Source: Bacillota bacterium
GTDB taxonomy: Bacteria > Bacillota > Clostridia > Lachnospirales > Lachnospiraceae
Assembly (NCBI GenBank): GCA_023435505.1
Contig: JAEYRR010000311.1
Span: 1-5,276 of the forward strand
Length of the DNA: 5,276 nucleotides
Direction: 5' to 3'
Shown here: positions 1 through 5,276 of the stretch, one piece after another
How positions within the stretch are numbered: the first letter of the stretch is position 1
Layout of the letters: each line of letters starts with the position of its first letter
Position numbers and translations under genes: made by a program
The notes under the pieces: generated by a model
Database searches by the model: none
What the model saw: only the letters and a program-made list of their open reading frames with translations
What the model was told of the DNA's origin: nothing

Positions 1-47
1 TGGTAATACTACCACTATAAGAGTTACAAGAATAAACGGAGGACAAC
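1..47 (+). promoter_or_regulatory. Truncated mgtE leader with ribosome binding site and partial inverted repeat
   Basis: This is the visible end of the mgtE upstream region. A GGAGG at 38-42 sits 5 nt before the ATG at 48 and decides the start. TGGTA at 1-5 and TACCA at 10-14 form a short inverted repeat with a 4-nt spacer. The repeat may continue to the left of the window, since the right arm reads on as TACCACT. No complete promoter can be placed. Clostridial mgtE genes are often preceded by an M-box magnesium riboswitch, but that element would lie outside this window and cannot be judged here. Confidence 0.5.
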
Positions 48-1454
48 ATGGATAACCACACAATGGACAATCGGGATGTGCCGAATTTTGAAGAAGAATT
101 GTTGCAGCTTATAAGGGAAGAGAAAGATGATGTAAAATTAAGAGAAGCTTTGTCTGACTACCATGAAAAGGATATAGCAGGTGCCTGGGGTAAGCTTGAA
201 TTTATACAGAGGCAGCGTCTATATCGGATTCTAAGCCCTGAAGAGATCTCTGATATCTTCATACACCTAGATGATGCAGACCGTTATATCAGTGAACTGC
301 CTTTAGAAAATGCAGCCCATATTATCGAAAACATGGATGCTGATGACGCCCTAGAACTTCTGGAGGACATGGATATCACCCAGAGAACTCAGTTGATGGA
401 CCTTATGGATCAGGATACCCAAGAGGATATTCGGCTCATCGCCTCCTATGATGATGACGAAGTCGGTAGTATTATGACAAACAATTATATTGAGATAGAA
501 GAAGGGCTGACAGTCAGGCAGGCAATGAAGGCGTTAATAGATCAGGCTGCTGACAATGATAATATTTCTACCATTTATGTGGTGGATAAGAAGCTTCGCT
601 TTTATGGGGCAATTGAGCTGACCGATCTGATCAAAGCCAGAGACTATATGCAGTTAGAGGATATCATCAGTACCTCCTTTCCTTATGTCCATGCCCATGA
701 ACACATCAGTGAGTGCATTGAACGGTTGAAGGATTATGGAGAGAACTCTATTCCTGTCTTAGATAATGAAAATAAATTAATTGGTGTAATTACTGCTCAG
801 AATCTAGTAGAAGTCGTTGATGACGAATTGGGCGATGATTATGCGAAATTTGCAGGTTTAACTTCTGAAGAAGAGTTGAATGAACCCCTGCTTCAAAGTA
901 TGAAGAAGAGACTTCCATGGCTAATTATCCTGCTTGTCCTTGGAATTGTAGTATCCACTGTCGTGGGCATGTTTGAAAAGGTGGTGGCACAGCTTGCACT
1001 GGTTGTCTGTTTTCAGTCCCTTATTTTAGATATGGCAGGGAATGTCGGAACCCAGTCTCTTGCAGTAACCATCCGTGTCCTAATGGATGAAAACTTAAAA
1101 GGAAAACAAAAATTCGCACTGACTATCAAGGAGATGCGAATCGGCTTATGCAATGGTCTTCTCCTTGGTGTGGTATCTACGATAGCAGTTGGTATATACA
1201 TTATGGTAGCCAAACAGCAATCCTTTACCTATGCCTTTGCCACCTCAGGCTGTGTAGGGCTTTCCCTATTAATTGCTATGCTTATCTCCAGCCTTGTGGG
1301 AACTGTAATACCGATATTCTTTCATAAAATCAATATTGACCCAGCCGTAGCCTCTGGCCCATTGATTACCACAGTCAATGACCTAATAGCAGTAATTACT
1401 TATTATGGACTAGCTTGGTGGCTGTTAATTGGAGTGCTAGGGTTATCGTCATAA
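48..1454 (+). CDS. mgtE: Magnesium transporter MgtE
   Basis: This 468-residue protein matches the MgtE family in length and domain order. MgtE is a homodimeric inner-membrane Mg2+ channel gated by cytoplasmic Mg2+. A helical, very acidic N-terminal MgtE_N domain covers about residues 15-130. Two CBS domains follow at about 136-196 and 203-260, the second showing NSIPVLDNENKLIGVIT. The C-terminal pore domain has about five membrane helices (roughly 289-309, 311-335, 363-388, 395-424 and 433-466). Family signatures are GNVGTQS at 331-337 and DPAVASGP at 431-438. They are followed by TTVND, whose D445 aligns with the pore aspartate that binds Mg2+ in the Thermus protein (family knowledge, aligned by eye). 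The ATG at 48 is chosen because of its ribosome binding site; an in-frame ATG at 63 lacks one. The gene looks intact. No hairpin with a T-run follows the stop, so read-through into the next gene is possible. Confidence 0.95.
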   Translation: MDNHTMDNRDVPNFEEELLQLIREEKDDVKLREALSDYHEKDIAGAWGKLEFIQRQRLYRILSPEEISDIFIHLDDADRYISELPLENAAHIIENMDADDALELLEDMDITQRTQLMDLMDQDTQEDIRLIASYDDDEVGSIMTNNYIEIEEGLTVRQAMKALIDQAADNDNISTIYVVDKKLRFYGAIELTDLIKARDYMQLEDIISTSFPYVHAHEHISECIERLKDYGENSIPVLDNENKLIGVITAQNLVEVVDDELGDDYAKFAGLTSEEELNEPLLQSMKKRLPWLIILLVLGIVVSTVVGMFEKVVAQLALVVCFQSLILDMAGNVGTQSLAVTIRVLMDENLKGKQKFALTIKEMRIGLCNGLLLGVVSTIAVGIYIMVAKQQSFTYAFATSGCVGLSLLIAMLISSLVGTVIPIFFHKINIDPAVASGPLITTVNDLIAVITYYGLAWWLLIGVLGLSS

Positions 1455-1476
1455 TTGTCACAAGATAATAGTTAAA

Positions 1477-1506
1477 TTGTAGAATACGTGATATACTAAT
1501 TATAAT
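1477..1506 (+). promoter_or_regulatory. Probable promoter of the hemolysin III family gene
   Basis: A perfect -10 hexamer TATAAT lies at 1501-1506. An 18-bp spacer separates it from a moderate -35 candidate, TTGTAG, at 1477-1482. Transcription would start near 1512-1514, inside the inverted repeat that follows. An overlapping alternative -10, TATACT at 1492-1497, has no good -35 partner. The ATG inside the TATAAT region (1505) is therefore unlikely to be the translation start. Confidence 0.5.
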
Positions 1507-1508
1507 GA

Positions 1509-1539
1509 CTACCACTTCTGAATCCATAGGGAGTGGTAG
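1509..1539 (+). repeat. Inverted repeat / potential RNA stem-loop in the hemolysin III leader
   Basis: CTACCACT at 1509-1516 is the exact reverse complement of AGTGGTAG at 1532-1539. In RNA the stem can extend inward to 11 pairs, including two G-U pairs, leaving a 9-nt loop at 1520-1528. It lies between the -10 box and the ribosome binding site at 1553. It could be a repressor operator, a 5'-end stabilising hairpin, or a weak attenuator, since only a broken T-rich stretch follows. The sequence alone does not decide. Confidence 0.6.
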
Positions 1540-1552
1540 ATTGTTATTGGAA

Positions 1553-1559
1553 GAGGTGG
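1553..1559 (+). promoter_or_regulatory. Ribosome binding site fixing the hemolysin III start
   Basis: GAGGTGG sits 8 nt before the ATG at 1568. The upstream in-frame ATG at 1505 has no such site and overlaps the -10 box, so 1568 is preferred. Confidence 0.75.
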
Positions 1560-1567
1560 AATTACAT

Positions 1568-2293
1568 ATGACAGAGGAAAAACAACTGAACATCGATACC
1601 AAAGAAGAAAGAAAAGCGGAGAAAAAACAGAAAAGAGTAGAGAAACGAAAGCGCATAAGAGCATTAAATGAACCACCTCATTTGACGATCTTAGAGGAAA
1701 TAGGAAATGCCGTTACTCATGGGGTAGGAGCTCTTTTGGCAGCCATAGGCATGGTTTTACTGTTATTAAAATCAGATACCGGACTGAAAATAATGGGTAC
1801 CTGCTTCTACGGGGTTAGCCTTTTTTTCCTTATGCTGATGAGCTGCTTGTATCATGCCTTTCCAAGTGGTTCCACAGTAAAGCGACTCTGGAGAAGGTTC
1901 GATTATTCTTCTATCTATCTTCTTATTGGAGGAACTTTTGCACCCTTATATCTAGTTTATTGGGGGGATATTTTAGGCATTGTGCTGTTTTGCGTCCAAT
2001 GGGGGTTAATTATCCTTGGAATTACCATGATTGGTGTCTTTGGACCCGGAAGATTGAAGTGGCTTCACTTTACGATGTATTTTCTCATCGGTTGGAGCGG
2101 CCTTATTTTTATGCCTGAGTTGTATCGTAATAGTCAGCCTCTGTTCTGGATGATTTTAGGCGGAGGTGTCATCTATACCGTAGGTATGGTTCCCTTTGCA
2201 AAGGATAAACCAAATGATCATTTCATCTGGCACTTCTTTGTACTGGCAGGTGCAATCATACATTGGTTTGCTATCTATGTCTATGTGTATTAA
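1568..2293 (+). CDS. trhA: Hemolysin III / PAQR family membrane protein (TrhA-like)
   Basis: From the ATG at 1568 this is a 241-residue protein of the bacterial hemolysin III (PAQR, TrhA/YqfA/YplQ) family. These seven-helix inner-membrane proteins are related to adiponectin receptors and are linked to membrane lipid homeostasis; direct haemolytic activity is doubtful for most members. Seven hydrophobic segments are visible at about 50-67, 75-95, 114-133, 136-157, 165-182, 193-212 and 219-238. Family motifs are EEIGNAVTHGVGALL (43-57), SCLYHAF (92-98), RRFDYSSIYLLIGGTFAP (109-126), and HFIWHFFVLAGAIIHW at the C terminus. By analogy with adiponectin receptors, the metal site would be H96, H218 and H222 (the HxxxH pair), with D112 nearby. 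The first 37 or so residues are an unusually charged, Lys/Arg/Glu-rich cytoplasmic extension. A longer reading from 1505 would add 21 residues but lacks a ribosome binding site. The gene has its own likely promoter and ends in a bidirectional terminator. The biochemical activity is not shown by the sequence. Confidence 0.9.
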   Translation: MTEEKQLNIDTKEERKAEKKQKRVEKRKRIRALNEPPHLTILEEIGNAVTHGVGALLAAIGMVLLLLKSDTGLKIMGTCFYGVSLFFLMLMSCLYHAFPSGSTVKRLWRRFDYSSIYLLIGGTFAPLYLVYWGDILGIVLFCVQWGLIILGITMIGVFGPGRLKWLHFTMYFLIGWSGLIFMPELYRNSQPLFWMILGGGVIYTVGMVPFAKDKPNDHFIWHFFVLAGAIIHWFAIYVYVY

Positions 2294-2294
2294 T

Positions 2295-2332
2295 ATAAGA
2301 AAAGGTCATCCCGAGAGATGACCTTTTCTTAT
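2295..2332. terminator. Bidirectional intrinsic terminator
   Basis: A perfect 16-bp inverted repeat has its left arm at 2295-2310 and right arm at 2317-2332, with the 6-nt loop CCGAGA. The core GGTCATC/GATGACC is flanked by an A-rich left side and the T-rich TTTTCTTATTT on the right, so it gives a U-rich tail on either strand. It begins 1 nt after the hemolysin III stop codon and directly abuts the nfnB stop codon. It therefore serves both converging transcription units. Confidence 0.92.
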
Positions 2333-3748
2333 TTATCTTGTGCTTAAATGTTCGTCGATTGCTTTTGCGGCTACCTTACCTGCTCCCATGGCAGATATAA
2401 CGGTTGCAGCTCCTGTTACAGCGTCACCACCGGCATATACTCCGTCTTTTGAAGTAGCACCTGTAGCTTCTTCTACGATAATGCCACCATATTTATTTAC
2501 ATCAAGTCCTTCAGTAGTGGATTTGATCAATGGATTTGGAGATGTTCCGATGGAGATGATTACAGTATCTACATCCAGTACAAATTCACTGCCTTCTACT
2601 GGGACAGGACGACGACGACCACGTTCGTCAGGCTCACCAAGCTCCATTTTAATGCATCTCATACCAGTTACGAAGTCATTCATTGGATCTCGTCTGTCAT
2701 CTGGATTATGGTAGCCAAGGATTTCTACCGGATTATTCAGTAATTTAAATTCAATACCTTCTTCCATGGCGTGTTCTACCTCTTCCTCACGGGCAGGCAG
2801 TTCCTCTAAAGAACGACGGTATACGATGTACACTTTCTCAGCACCAAGTCGAAGAGCAGTTCTTGCAGCATCCATAGCTACATTACCACCACCTACAACA
2901 GCAACCTTACCACCCTTCATAATAGGGGTACCAGGGGCCTCCTTGTAGGATTTCATTAAATTGCTTCTGGTCAGGAACTCATTGGCGGAGTAAACGCCCT
3001 TGTAGTGTTCTCCTGGGATTCCCATGAAGTTTGGAAGTCCCGCACCGGAACCGATGAAGACTGCTTCATAACCCATTTCAAAAATTTCATCTACAGTAAG
3101 AGTCTTACCGATTACCATGTTGGTTTGGATGTCTACACCCATAGCAATTAAGTTATCAACTTCCTTCTGTACAATAGCTTTTGGAAGACGGAATTCAGGA
3201 ATACCATATACAAGTACGCCACCGGCAGTATGTAGAGCTTCAAATACCGTAACTTTGTAGCCTTTCTTTGCCAGATCCCCAGCACATGTAAGACCGGAAG
3301 GACCGGAACCTACAACAGCTACTTTATGTCCGTTGGATGGAGCAGCAATAGGAGTCTCTGTGCTATGTACATTGTGCCAATCTGCTACAAAGCGTTCCAG
3401 ACGACCGATTCCTACAGGTTCACCTTTGATACCTCTAACACATTTTTCTTCGCATTGGGTTTCCTGTGGGCATACACGGCCACAGACTGCTGGAAGACTG
3501 GAGGATCTGTTGATTACCTGATAGGCTTCTTCAAAGTCTCCTTCTTTGATTTTATTGATGAATTCAGGTATTTGAATATTAACAGGGCATCCGCTTACAC
3601 AAGGCATATGTTTACAATTGAGGCATCGAAGCGCCTCGTCAATCGCCACTTCCTCAGAGTATCCGGTAGCAACTTCACTAAAATTATGTGCACGAACTTC
3701 TGGAGCCTGGGTTGGCATTGGATTTTTCTTTGGATTCATATTTAGCAT
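2333..3748 (-). CDS. nfnB: NADH-dependent ferredoxin:NADP+ oxidoreductase, large subunit NfnB
   Basis: This 471-residue protein is GltD-like and often annotated as NADPH-dependent glutamate synthase small chain or GltA. Next to nfnA, and with no glutamate synthase large subunit in view, it is better read as NfnB, the bifurcating-FAD and NADP(H) subunit of cytoplasmic NfnAB. The N-terminal domain carries C42, C45, C50, C54 and C93, C99, C103, which match the two-[4Fe-4S] arrangement of this family. C89 is extra, and E118 in RLERF is the likely non-cysteine fourth ligand. FAD binding is shown by GSGPSG (147-152) and by AGGDAVTGAATV (439-450). NADP(H) binding is shown by GGGNVAMD (286-293) with R311/R312 following. 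The start is the ATG at 3748, because AAGGAGG lies 9 nt upstream; a longer open frame to 3844 would overlap nfnA by 95 bp and lacks support. It is the second gene of the operon, one base after the nfnA stop. Standalone glutamate synthase activity is the less likely alternative. Confidence 0.9.
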   Translation of the reverse strand: MLNMNPKKNPMPTQAPEVRAHNFSEVATGYSEEVAIDEALRCLNCKHMPCVSGCPVNIQIPEFINKIKEGDFEEAYQVINRSSSLPAVCGRVCPQETQCEEKCVRGIKGEPVGIGRLERFVADWHNVHSTETPIAAPSNGHKVAVVGSGPSGLTCAGDLAKKGYKVTVFEALHTAGGVLVYGIPEFRLPKAIVQKEVDNLIAMGVDIQTNMVIGKTLTVDEIFEMGYEAVFIGSGAGLPNFMGIPGEHYKGVYSANEFLTRSNLMKSYKEAPGTPIMKGGKVAVVGGGNVAMDAARTALRLGAEKVYIVYRRSLEELPAREEEVEHAMEEGIEFKLLNNPVEILGYHNPDDRRDPMNDFVTGMRCIKMELGEPDERGRRRPVPVEGSEFVLDVDTVIISIGTSPNPLIKSTTEGLDVNKYGGIIVEEATGATSKDGVYAGGDAVTGAATVISAMGAGKVAAKAIDEHLSTR

Positions 3749-3749
3749 C

Positions 3750-4604
3750 TTAGTTAGCCTCCTTTTTGAAAAGGTTGCAGGCTTCTTCATAAGCGTGCTT
3801 TTCAAAATCGCGGTACATAGAACTACGGGACATTGCTTCGTCAAAATCTACTTCGTAACCATTGAAATCAGGACCATCAACGCAGGCAAACTTGGTTACA
3901 TTCTTTCCATCTTTGTGCAGTGTTAGCCGACAACCACCACACATACCTGTTCCGTCCACCATAATTGGATTCATGGATACAGTACATGGAATACCGGTTG
4001 GTCTTACCGCATCTACAACAAATTTCATCATAATCAGAGGGCCGATTGTAATGACTTCATCAAAAGTCTCACCAGCAGCAAACATCTCGTTTAATGGAAC
4101 GCAGACATTACCATGTTGCCCATAGGAACCATCATCTGTCATAATATATAATTTGTCGGAAATGGCAGTAAAGGCATCCTCTAAAATCAATAAATCCTTA
4201 TTGCGGAAACCGATAATTGAGGTAACCTGGCAACCTAGTTCGTGAAACTTTCTGGCTACAGGAAGAGCAATTGCGCAACCTACACCCCCACCTACGATAC
4301 AGACCTTCTTCTTACCTTCTGTATGTGTTGCAACACCTAGAGGACCAACAAAATCCTGAAGGAAATCGCCTTCTTCTTTATGATTTAATTTTTCTGTAGT
4401 ACCACCAACAATCTGGAAGATGATTGTTACACTGCCTACTTCTCTGTCATAGCCAGCAATAGTAAGAGGAATACGTTCACCTTCGTCATCCACACGGAGA
4501 ATGATGAACTGTCCCGGCTCTGCTTTTCTTGCTACAAACGGAGCCTCTACTTCCATCAAGGTTACTGTGGGATTCAGACTTTGTTTTTTTAAAATCTTAT
4601 ACAT
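3750..4604 (-). CDS. nfnA: NADH-dependent ferredoxin:NADP+ oxidoreductase, small subunit NfnA
   Basis: This 284-residue protein belongs to the ferredoxin-NADP reductase / PyrK-like family, often labelled sulfide dehydrogenase or dihydroorotate dehydrogenase-like FAD/NAD-binding protein. In NfnAB it carries one FAD, binds NADH and holds a [2Fe-2S] cluster linking to NfnB. The N-terminal FAD barrel shows EPGQF (29-33) and RIPLTIAGYD (44-53). The nucleotide-binding domain shows VCIVGGGVGCAIALP (101-115). The C-terminal cluster motif is D217-x4-C222-x2-C225-x15-C241. This has Asp in the place where PyrK has a first Cys, matching the Asp(Cys)3 ligation described for the homologous Pyrococcus sulfide dehydrogenase. 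The start at 4604 has AAGGAGA 6 nt upstream. The gene is first in the operon and is separated from nfnB by one base (3749). The length is normal for the family and nothing is broken. Confidence 0.92.
   Translation of the reverse strand: MYKILKKQSLNPTVTLMEVEAPFVARKAEPGQFIILRVDDEGERIPLTIAGYDREVGSVTIIFQIVGGTTEKLNHKEEGDFLQDFVGPLGVATHTEGKKKVCIVGGGVGCAIALPVARKFHELGCQVTSIIGFRNKDLLILEDAFTAISDKLYIMTDDGSYGQHGNVCVPLNEMFAAGETFDEVITIGPLIMMKFVVDAVRPTGIPCTVSMNPIMVDGTGMCGGCRLTLHKDGKNVTKFACVDGPDFNGYEVDFDEAMSRSSMYRDFEKHAYEEACNLFKKEAN
3758..3764 (-). promoter_or_regulatory. nfnB ribosome binding site inside the end of nfnA
   Basis: On the - strand AAGGAGG lies 9 nt before the ATG at 3748, within the last codons of nfnA. 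It fixes the nfnB start and suggests translational coupling of the two subunits. Confidence 0.85.
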
Positions 4605-4610
4605 ATTCTG

Positions 4611-4617
4611 TCTCCTT
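4611..4617 (-). promoter_or_regulatory. nfnA ribosome binding site
   Basis: On the - strand AAGGAGA lies 6 nt before the ATG at 4604 and supports that start. Confidence 0.8.
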
Positions 4618-4630
4618 TTTTGTTCATAGA

Positions 4631-4684
4631 TCAGGTAAAGATAGATACCAAAAGAAAGGTAAAGCCGTTTTTGGCAAGCTTCAC
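4631..4684 (-). CDS. Possible 17-codon leader peptide upstream of nfnA
   Basis: In the leader between the nfnAB promoter and nfnA, a GTG at 4684 opens an ORF reading MKLAKNGFTFLLVSIFT (with GTG as Met) and ending at TGA (4633-4631). AAGGA at 4696-4692 on the - strand lies 7 nt upstream and would serve as a ribosome binding site. The peptide has a basic start and a hydrophobic tail. It ends 26 nt before the nfnA ATG. A leader peptide or small membrane peptide is possible, but so short an ORF can arise by chance, and the purine-rich stretch alone could mimic a binding site. It does not match any known leader peptide that I recognise. Confidence 0.25.
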   Translation of the reverse strand: MKLAKNGFTFLLVSIFT

Positions 4685-4710
4685 CTTCCTTTCCTTATTT
4701 TTCTACAATC

Positions 4711-4739
4711 AGTATATACTAATGTTTCTATTTTGTAAA
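4711..4739 (-). promoter_or_regulatory. nfnAB promoter
   Basis: On the - strand TTTACA (4739-4734) and TATACT (4716-4711) are separated by 17 bp, each one mismatch from the sigma-A consensus. Transcription would start near 4704, giving a leader of about 100 nt before nfnA. The -10 lies within the 10-bp palindrome AGTATATACT (4711-4720). The + strand copy of TATACT has no matching -35. Confidence 0.75.
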
Positions 4740-4742
4740 ATA
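4729..4742. repeat. Short palindrome over the nfnAB -35 box
   Basis: TATTTT at 4729-4734 and AAAATA at 4737-4742 are perfect inverted arms around a 2-bp centre (GT). The palindrome covers the -35 hexamer of the nfnAB promoter, where a repressor could compete with RNA polymerase. It is AT-only in its arms, so chance is a real possibility, and it does not match the clostridial Rex consensus. Confidence 0.3.
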
Positions 4743-4755
4743 CTATGAGAAAAAC

Positions 4756-4785
4756 TTTCTTTTATTAAGTGAATTGGAGTATAAT
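4756..4785 (+). promoter_or_regulatory. Probable promoter of the DUF1648 gene
   Basis: A perfect TATAAT lies at 4780-4785. The -35 is weak, the best being a T-rich TTTCTT at 4756-4761 with an 18-bp spacer. Transcription would begin near 4792, about 26 nt before the TTG start. It diverges from the nfnAB promoter, with the two -35 regions about 16 bp apart. Confidence 0.5.
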
Positions 4786-4817
4786 AGAGGTATTATGGTA
4801 TAAGGGAAGCGGTAGAG

Positions 4818-5276
4818 TTGAAGATAAAACGTAATTGGTTTGACAATGCGATTGAGATCTTATGTGTAATGATGTTAATAGGGATTTGTGTCTATCTGTT
4901 TGTAAAATGGGACGGTTTACCGGATCAGATTCCCGCACATTATAATCTAAAAGGGGAGGTGAATCGCTGGGGATCCAAGGGAGAACTTTTAATCCTACCG
5001 ATTATCGGTTGGGTAATCTACATCGGCATGACTGTTGTGGAAGCCTTCCCTCAGATATGGAATGTTGGAGTTACGATTACTGATGAGAACAGGGAAAGAG
5101 TGTACCGCCTGTTAAAAACCATGTTAGGAGTAACAAAGCTACTTATGGTGGTGCTCTTTACCCTTATAGAAATCAATAGTATTGGTGGTGGGAACTTACC
5201 TTGGTATGCGACCTTACTATTTTTAGGAGCAATATTTGGTGAGTTAATCTTCTTTATTCTAAGGCTTACTCGAATA
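4818..5276 (+). CDS. DUF1648 domain membrane protein (SdpI-related), 3' end missing
   Basis: An open frame of 153 codons runs from a TTG at 4818 to the window edge without a stop. The N-terminal helix (about 11-30) is followed by LPDQIPAHYNLKGEVNRWGS (34-53), the signature of DUF1648. This domain also begins SdpI, the Bacillus immunity protein for the toxin SDP, but many members are standalone proteins of unknown role. Further hydrophobic segments lie at about 56-75, 104-120 and 128-150. ITDENRERVYRLLKTML (87-103) forms the amphipathic or cytoplasmic link. The TTG is chosen because AAGGGAAG (4802-4809) lies 8 nt upstream. It keeps a basic lead-in before helix 1, and a stop at 4785 closes the frame just above; the first in-frame ATG (4869) would cut into helix 1. 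It is divergent from nfnAB. An immunity role is not shown. Confidence 0.8.
   Translation, partial: MKIKRNWFDNAIEILCVMMLIGICVYLFVKWDGLPDQIPAHYNLKGEVNRWGSKGELLILPIIGWVIYIGMTVVEAFPQIWNVGVTITDENRERVYRLLKTMLGVTKLLMVVLFTLIEINSIGGGNLPWYATLLFLGAIFGELIFFILRLTRI

Noticed and set aside
1410..1440. CTAGC/GCTAG inverted repeat near the end of mgtE as a terminator
   Set aside because: It has only 5-bp arms with a 21-nt loop, lies inside the coding region, and has no following T-run.
1505..1567. Longer start for the hemolysin III gene at 1505
   Set aside because: It overlaps the TATAAT box, has no ribosome binding site, and would translate across the inverted repeat. The ATG at 1568 has GAGGTGG at proper spacing.
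1396..1656. 86-codon - strand open frame across the mgtE / hemolysin III gap
   Set aside because: It overlaps both + strand genes. Its Phe/Ser-rich start mirrors the Lys/Glu-rich hemolysin III N-terminus, and no domain is seen.
3326..3745. Open frames on the + strand opposite nfnB, including a 139-codon one
   Set aside because: Low-complexity, Ser/Phe-rich translations with no recognisable domain, and no good ribosome binding site noted. They are shadows of the well-supported nfnB gene.
3749..3844. Extended nfnB start at 3844 overlapping nfnA
   Set aside because: The extra 32 residues have no family similarity that I recognise and lie in the antisense-free coding end of nfnA. A strong AAGGAGG instead points to 3748.
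4634..4664. Direct repeat GGTAAAG (4634-4640 and 4658-4664) as an iteron or operator
   Set aside because: Two 7-bp copies only, in an AT-rich leader. It is within chance expectation and has no third copy.
4605..4704. Riboswitch in the nfnA leader
   Set aside because: No conserved riboswitch core or strong stem-terminator is visible; only weak GCC/GGC-type hairpins could be drawn.
4529..4738. 69-codon + strand open frame over the nfnA start and promoter
   Set aside because: It runs antisense through nfnA and its promoter, with no ribosome binding site or domain.

Overview
The window is AT-rich DNA with strong AAGGAGG-type ribosome binding sites, short intergenic gaps and genes typical of anaerobic Firmicutes. 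The best guess is a clostridium of the Lachnospiraceae type. This rests on the NfnAB pair, the clostridial-style MgtE and general base composition, not on a marker gene. No mobile element, CRISPR array, tRNA or rRNA is visible.

Layout. At the left, on the + strand, a complete mgtE magnesium transporter gene (48-1454) is followed after 113 bp by a PAQR/hemolysin III family membrane protein (1568-2293). The second gene appears to have its own promoter and an inverted repeat in its leader. A 16-bp perfect hairpin at 2295-2332 separates these from a converging two-gene operon on the - strand and can end transcription from both sides. That operon, read right to left, is nfnA (4604-3750) then nfnB (3748-2333), with one base between them. 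Together they encode the electron-bifurcating NADH-dependent ferredoxin:NADP+ oxidoreductase. A good promoter (TTTACA-N17-TATACT) lies about 100 nt upstream of nfnA, and its leader holds a possible 17-codon peptide ORF. Divergent from this operon, a + strand gene starting with TTG at 4818 encodes a DUF1648 membrane protein and runs off the right edge.

How the genes work together. NfnA and NfnB form one enzyme that balances the NADH, NADPH and reduced ferredoxin pools of a fermenting anaerobe. The other three genes encode separate membrane proteins (Mg2+ uptake, membrane homeostasis, unknown), with no evident pathway link to Nfn. I see known families rather than a clearly new system. The least explained signals are the leader ORF upstream of nfnA, the inverted repeat in the hemolysin III leader, and a 9-mer (ACTACCACT) shared by the upstream regions of mgtE and the hemolysin III gene.
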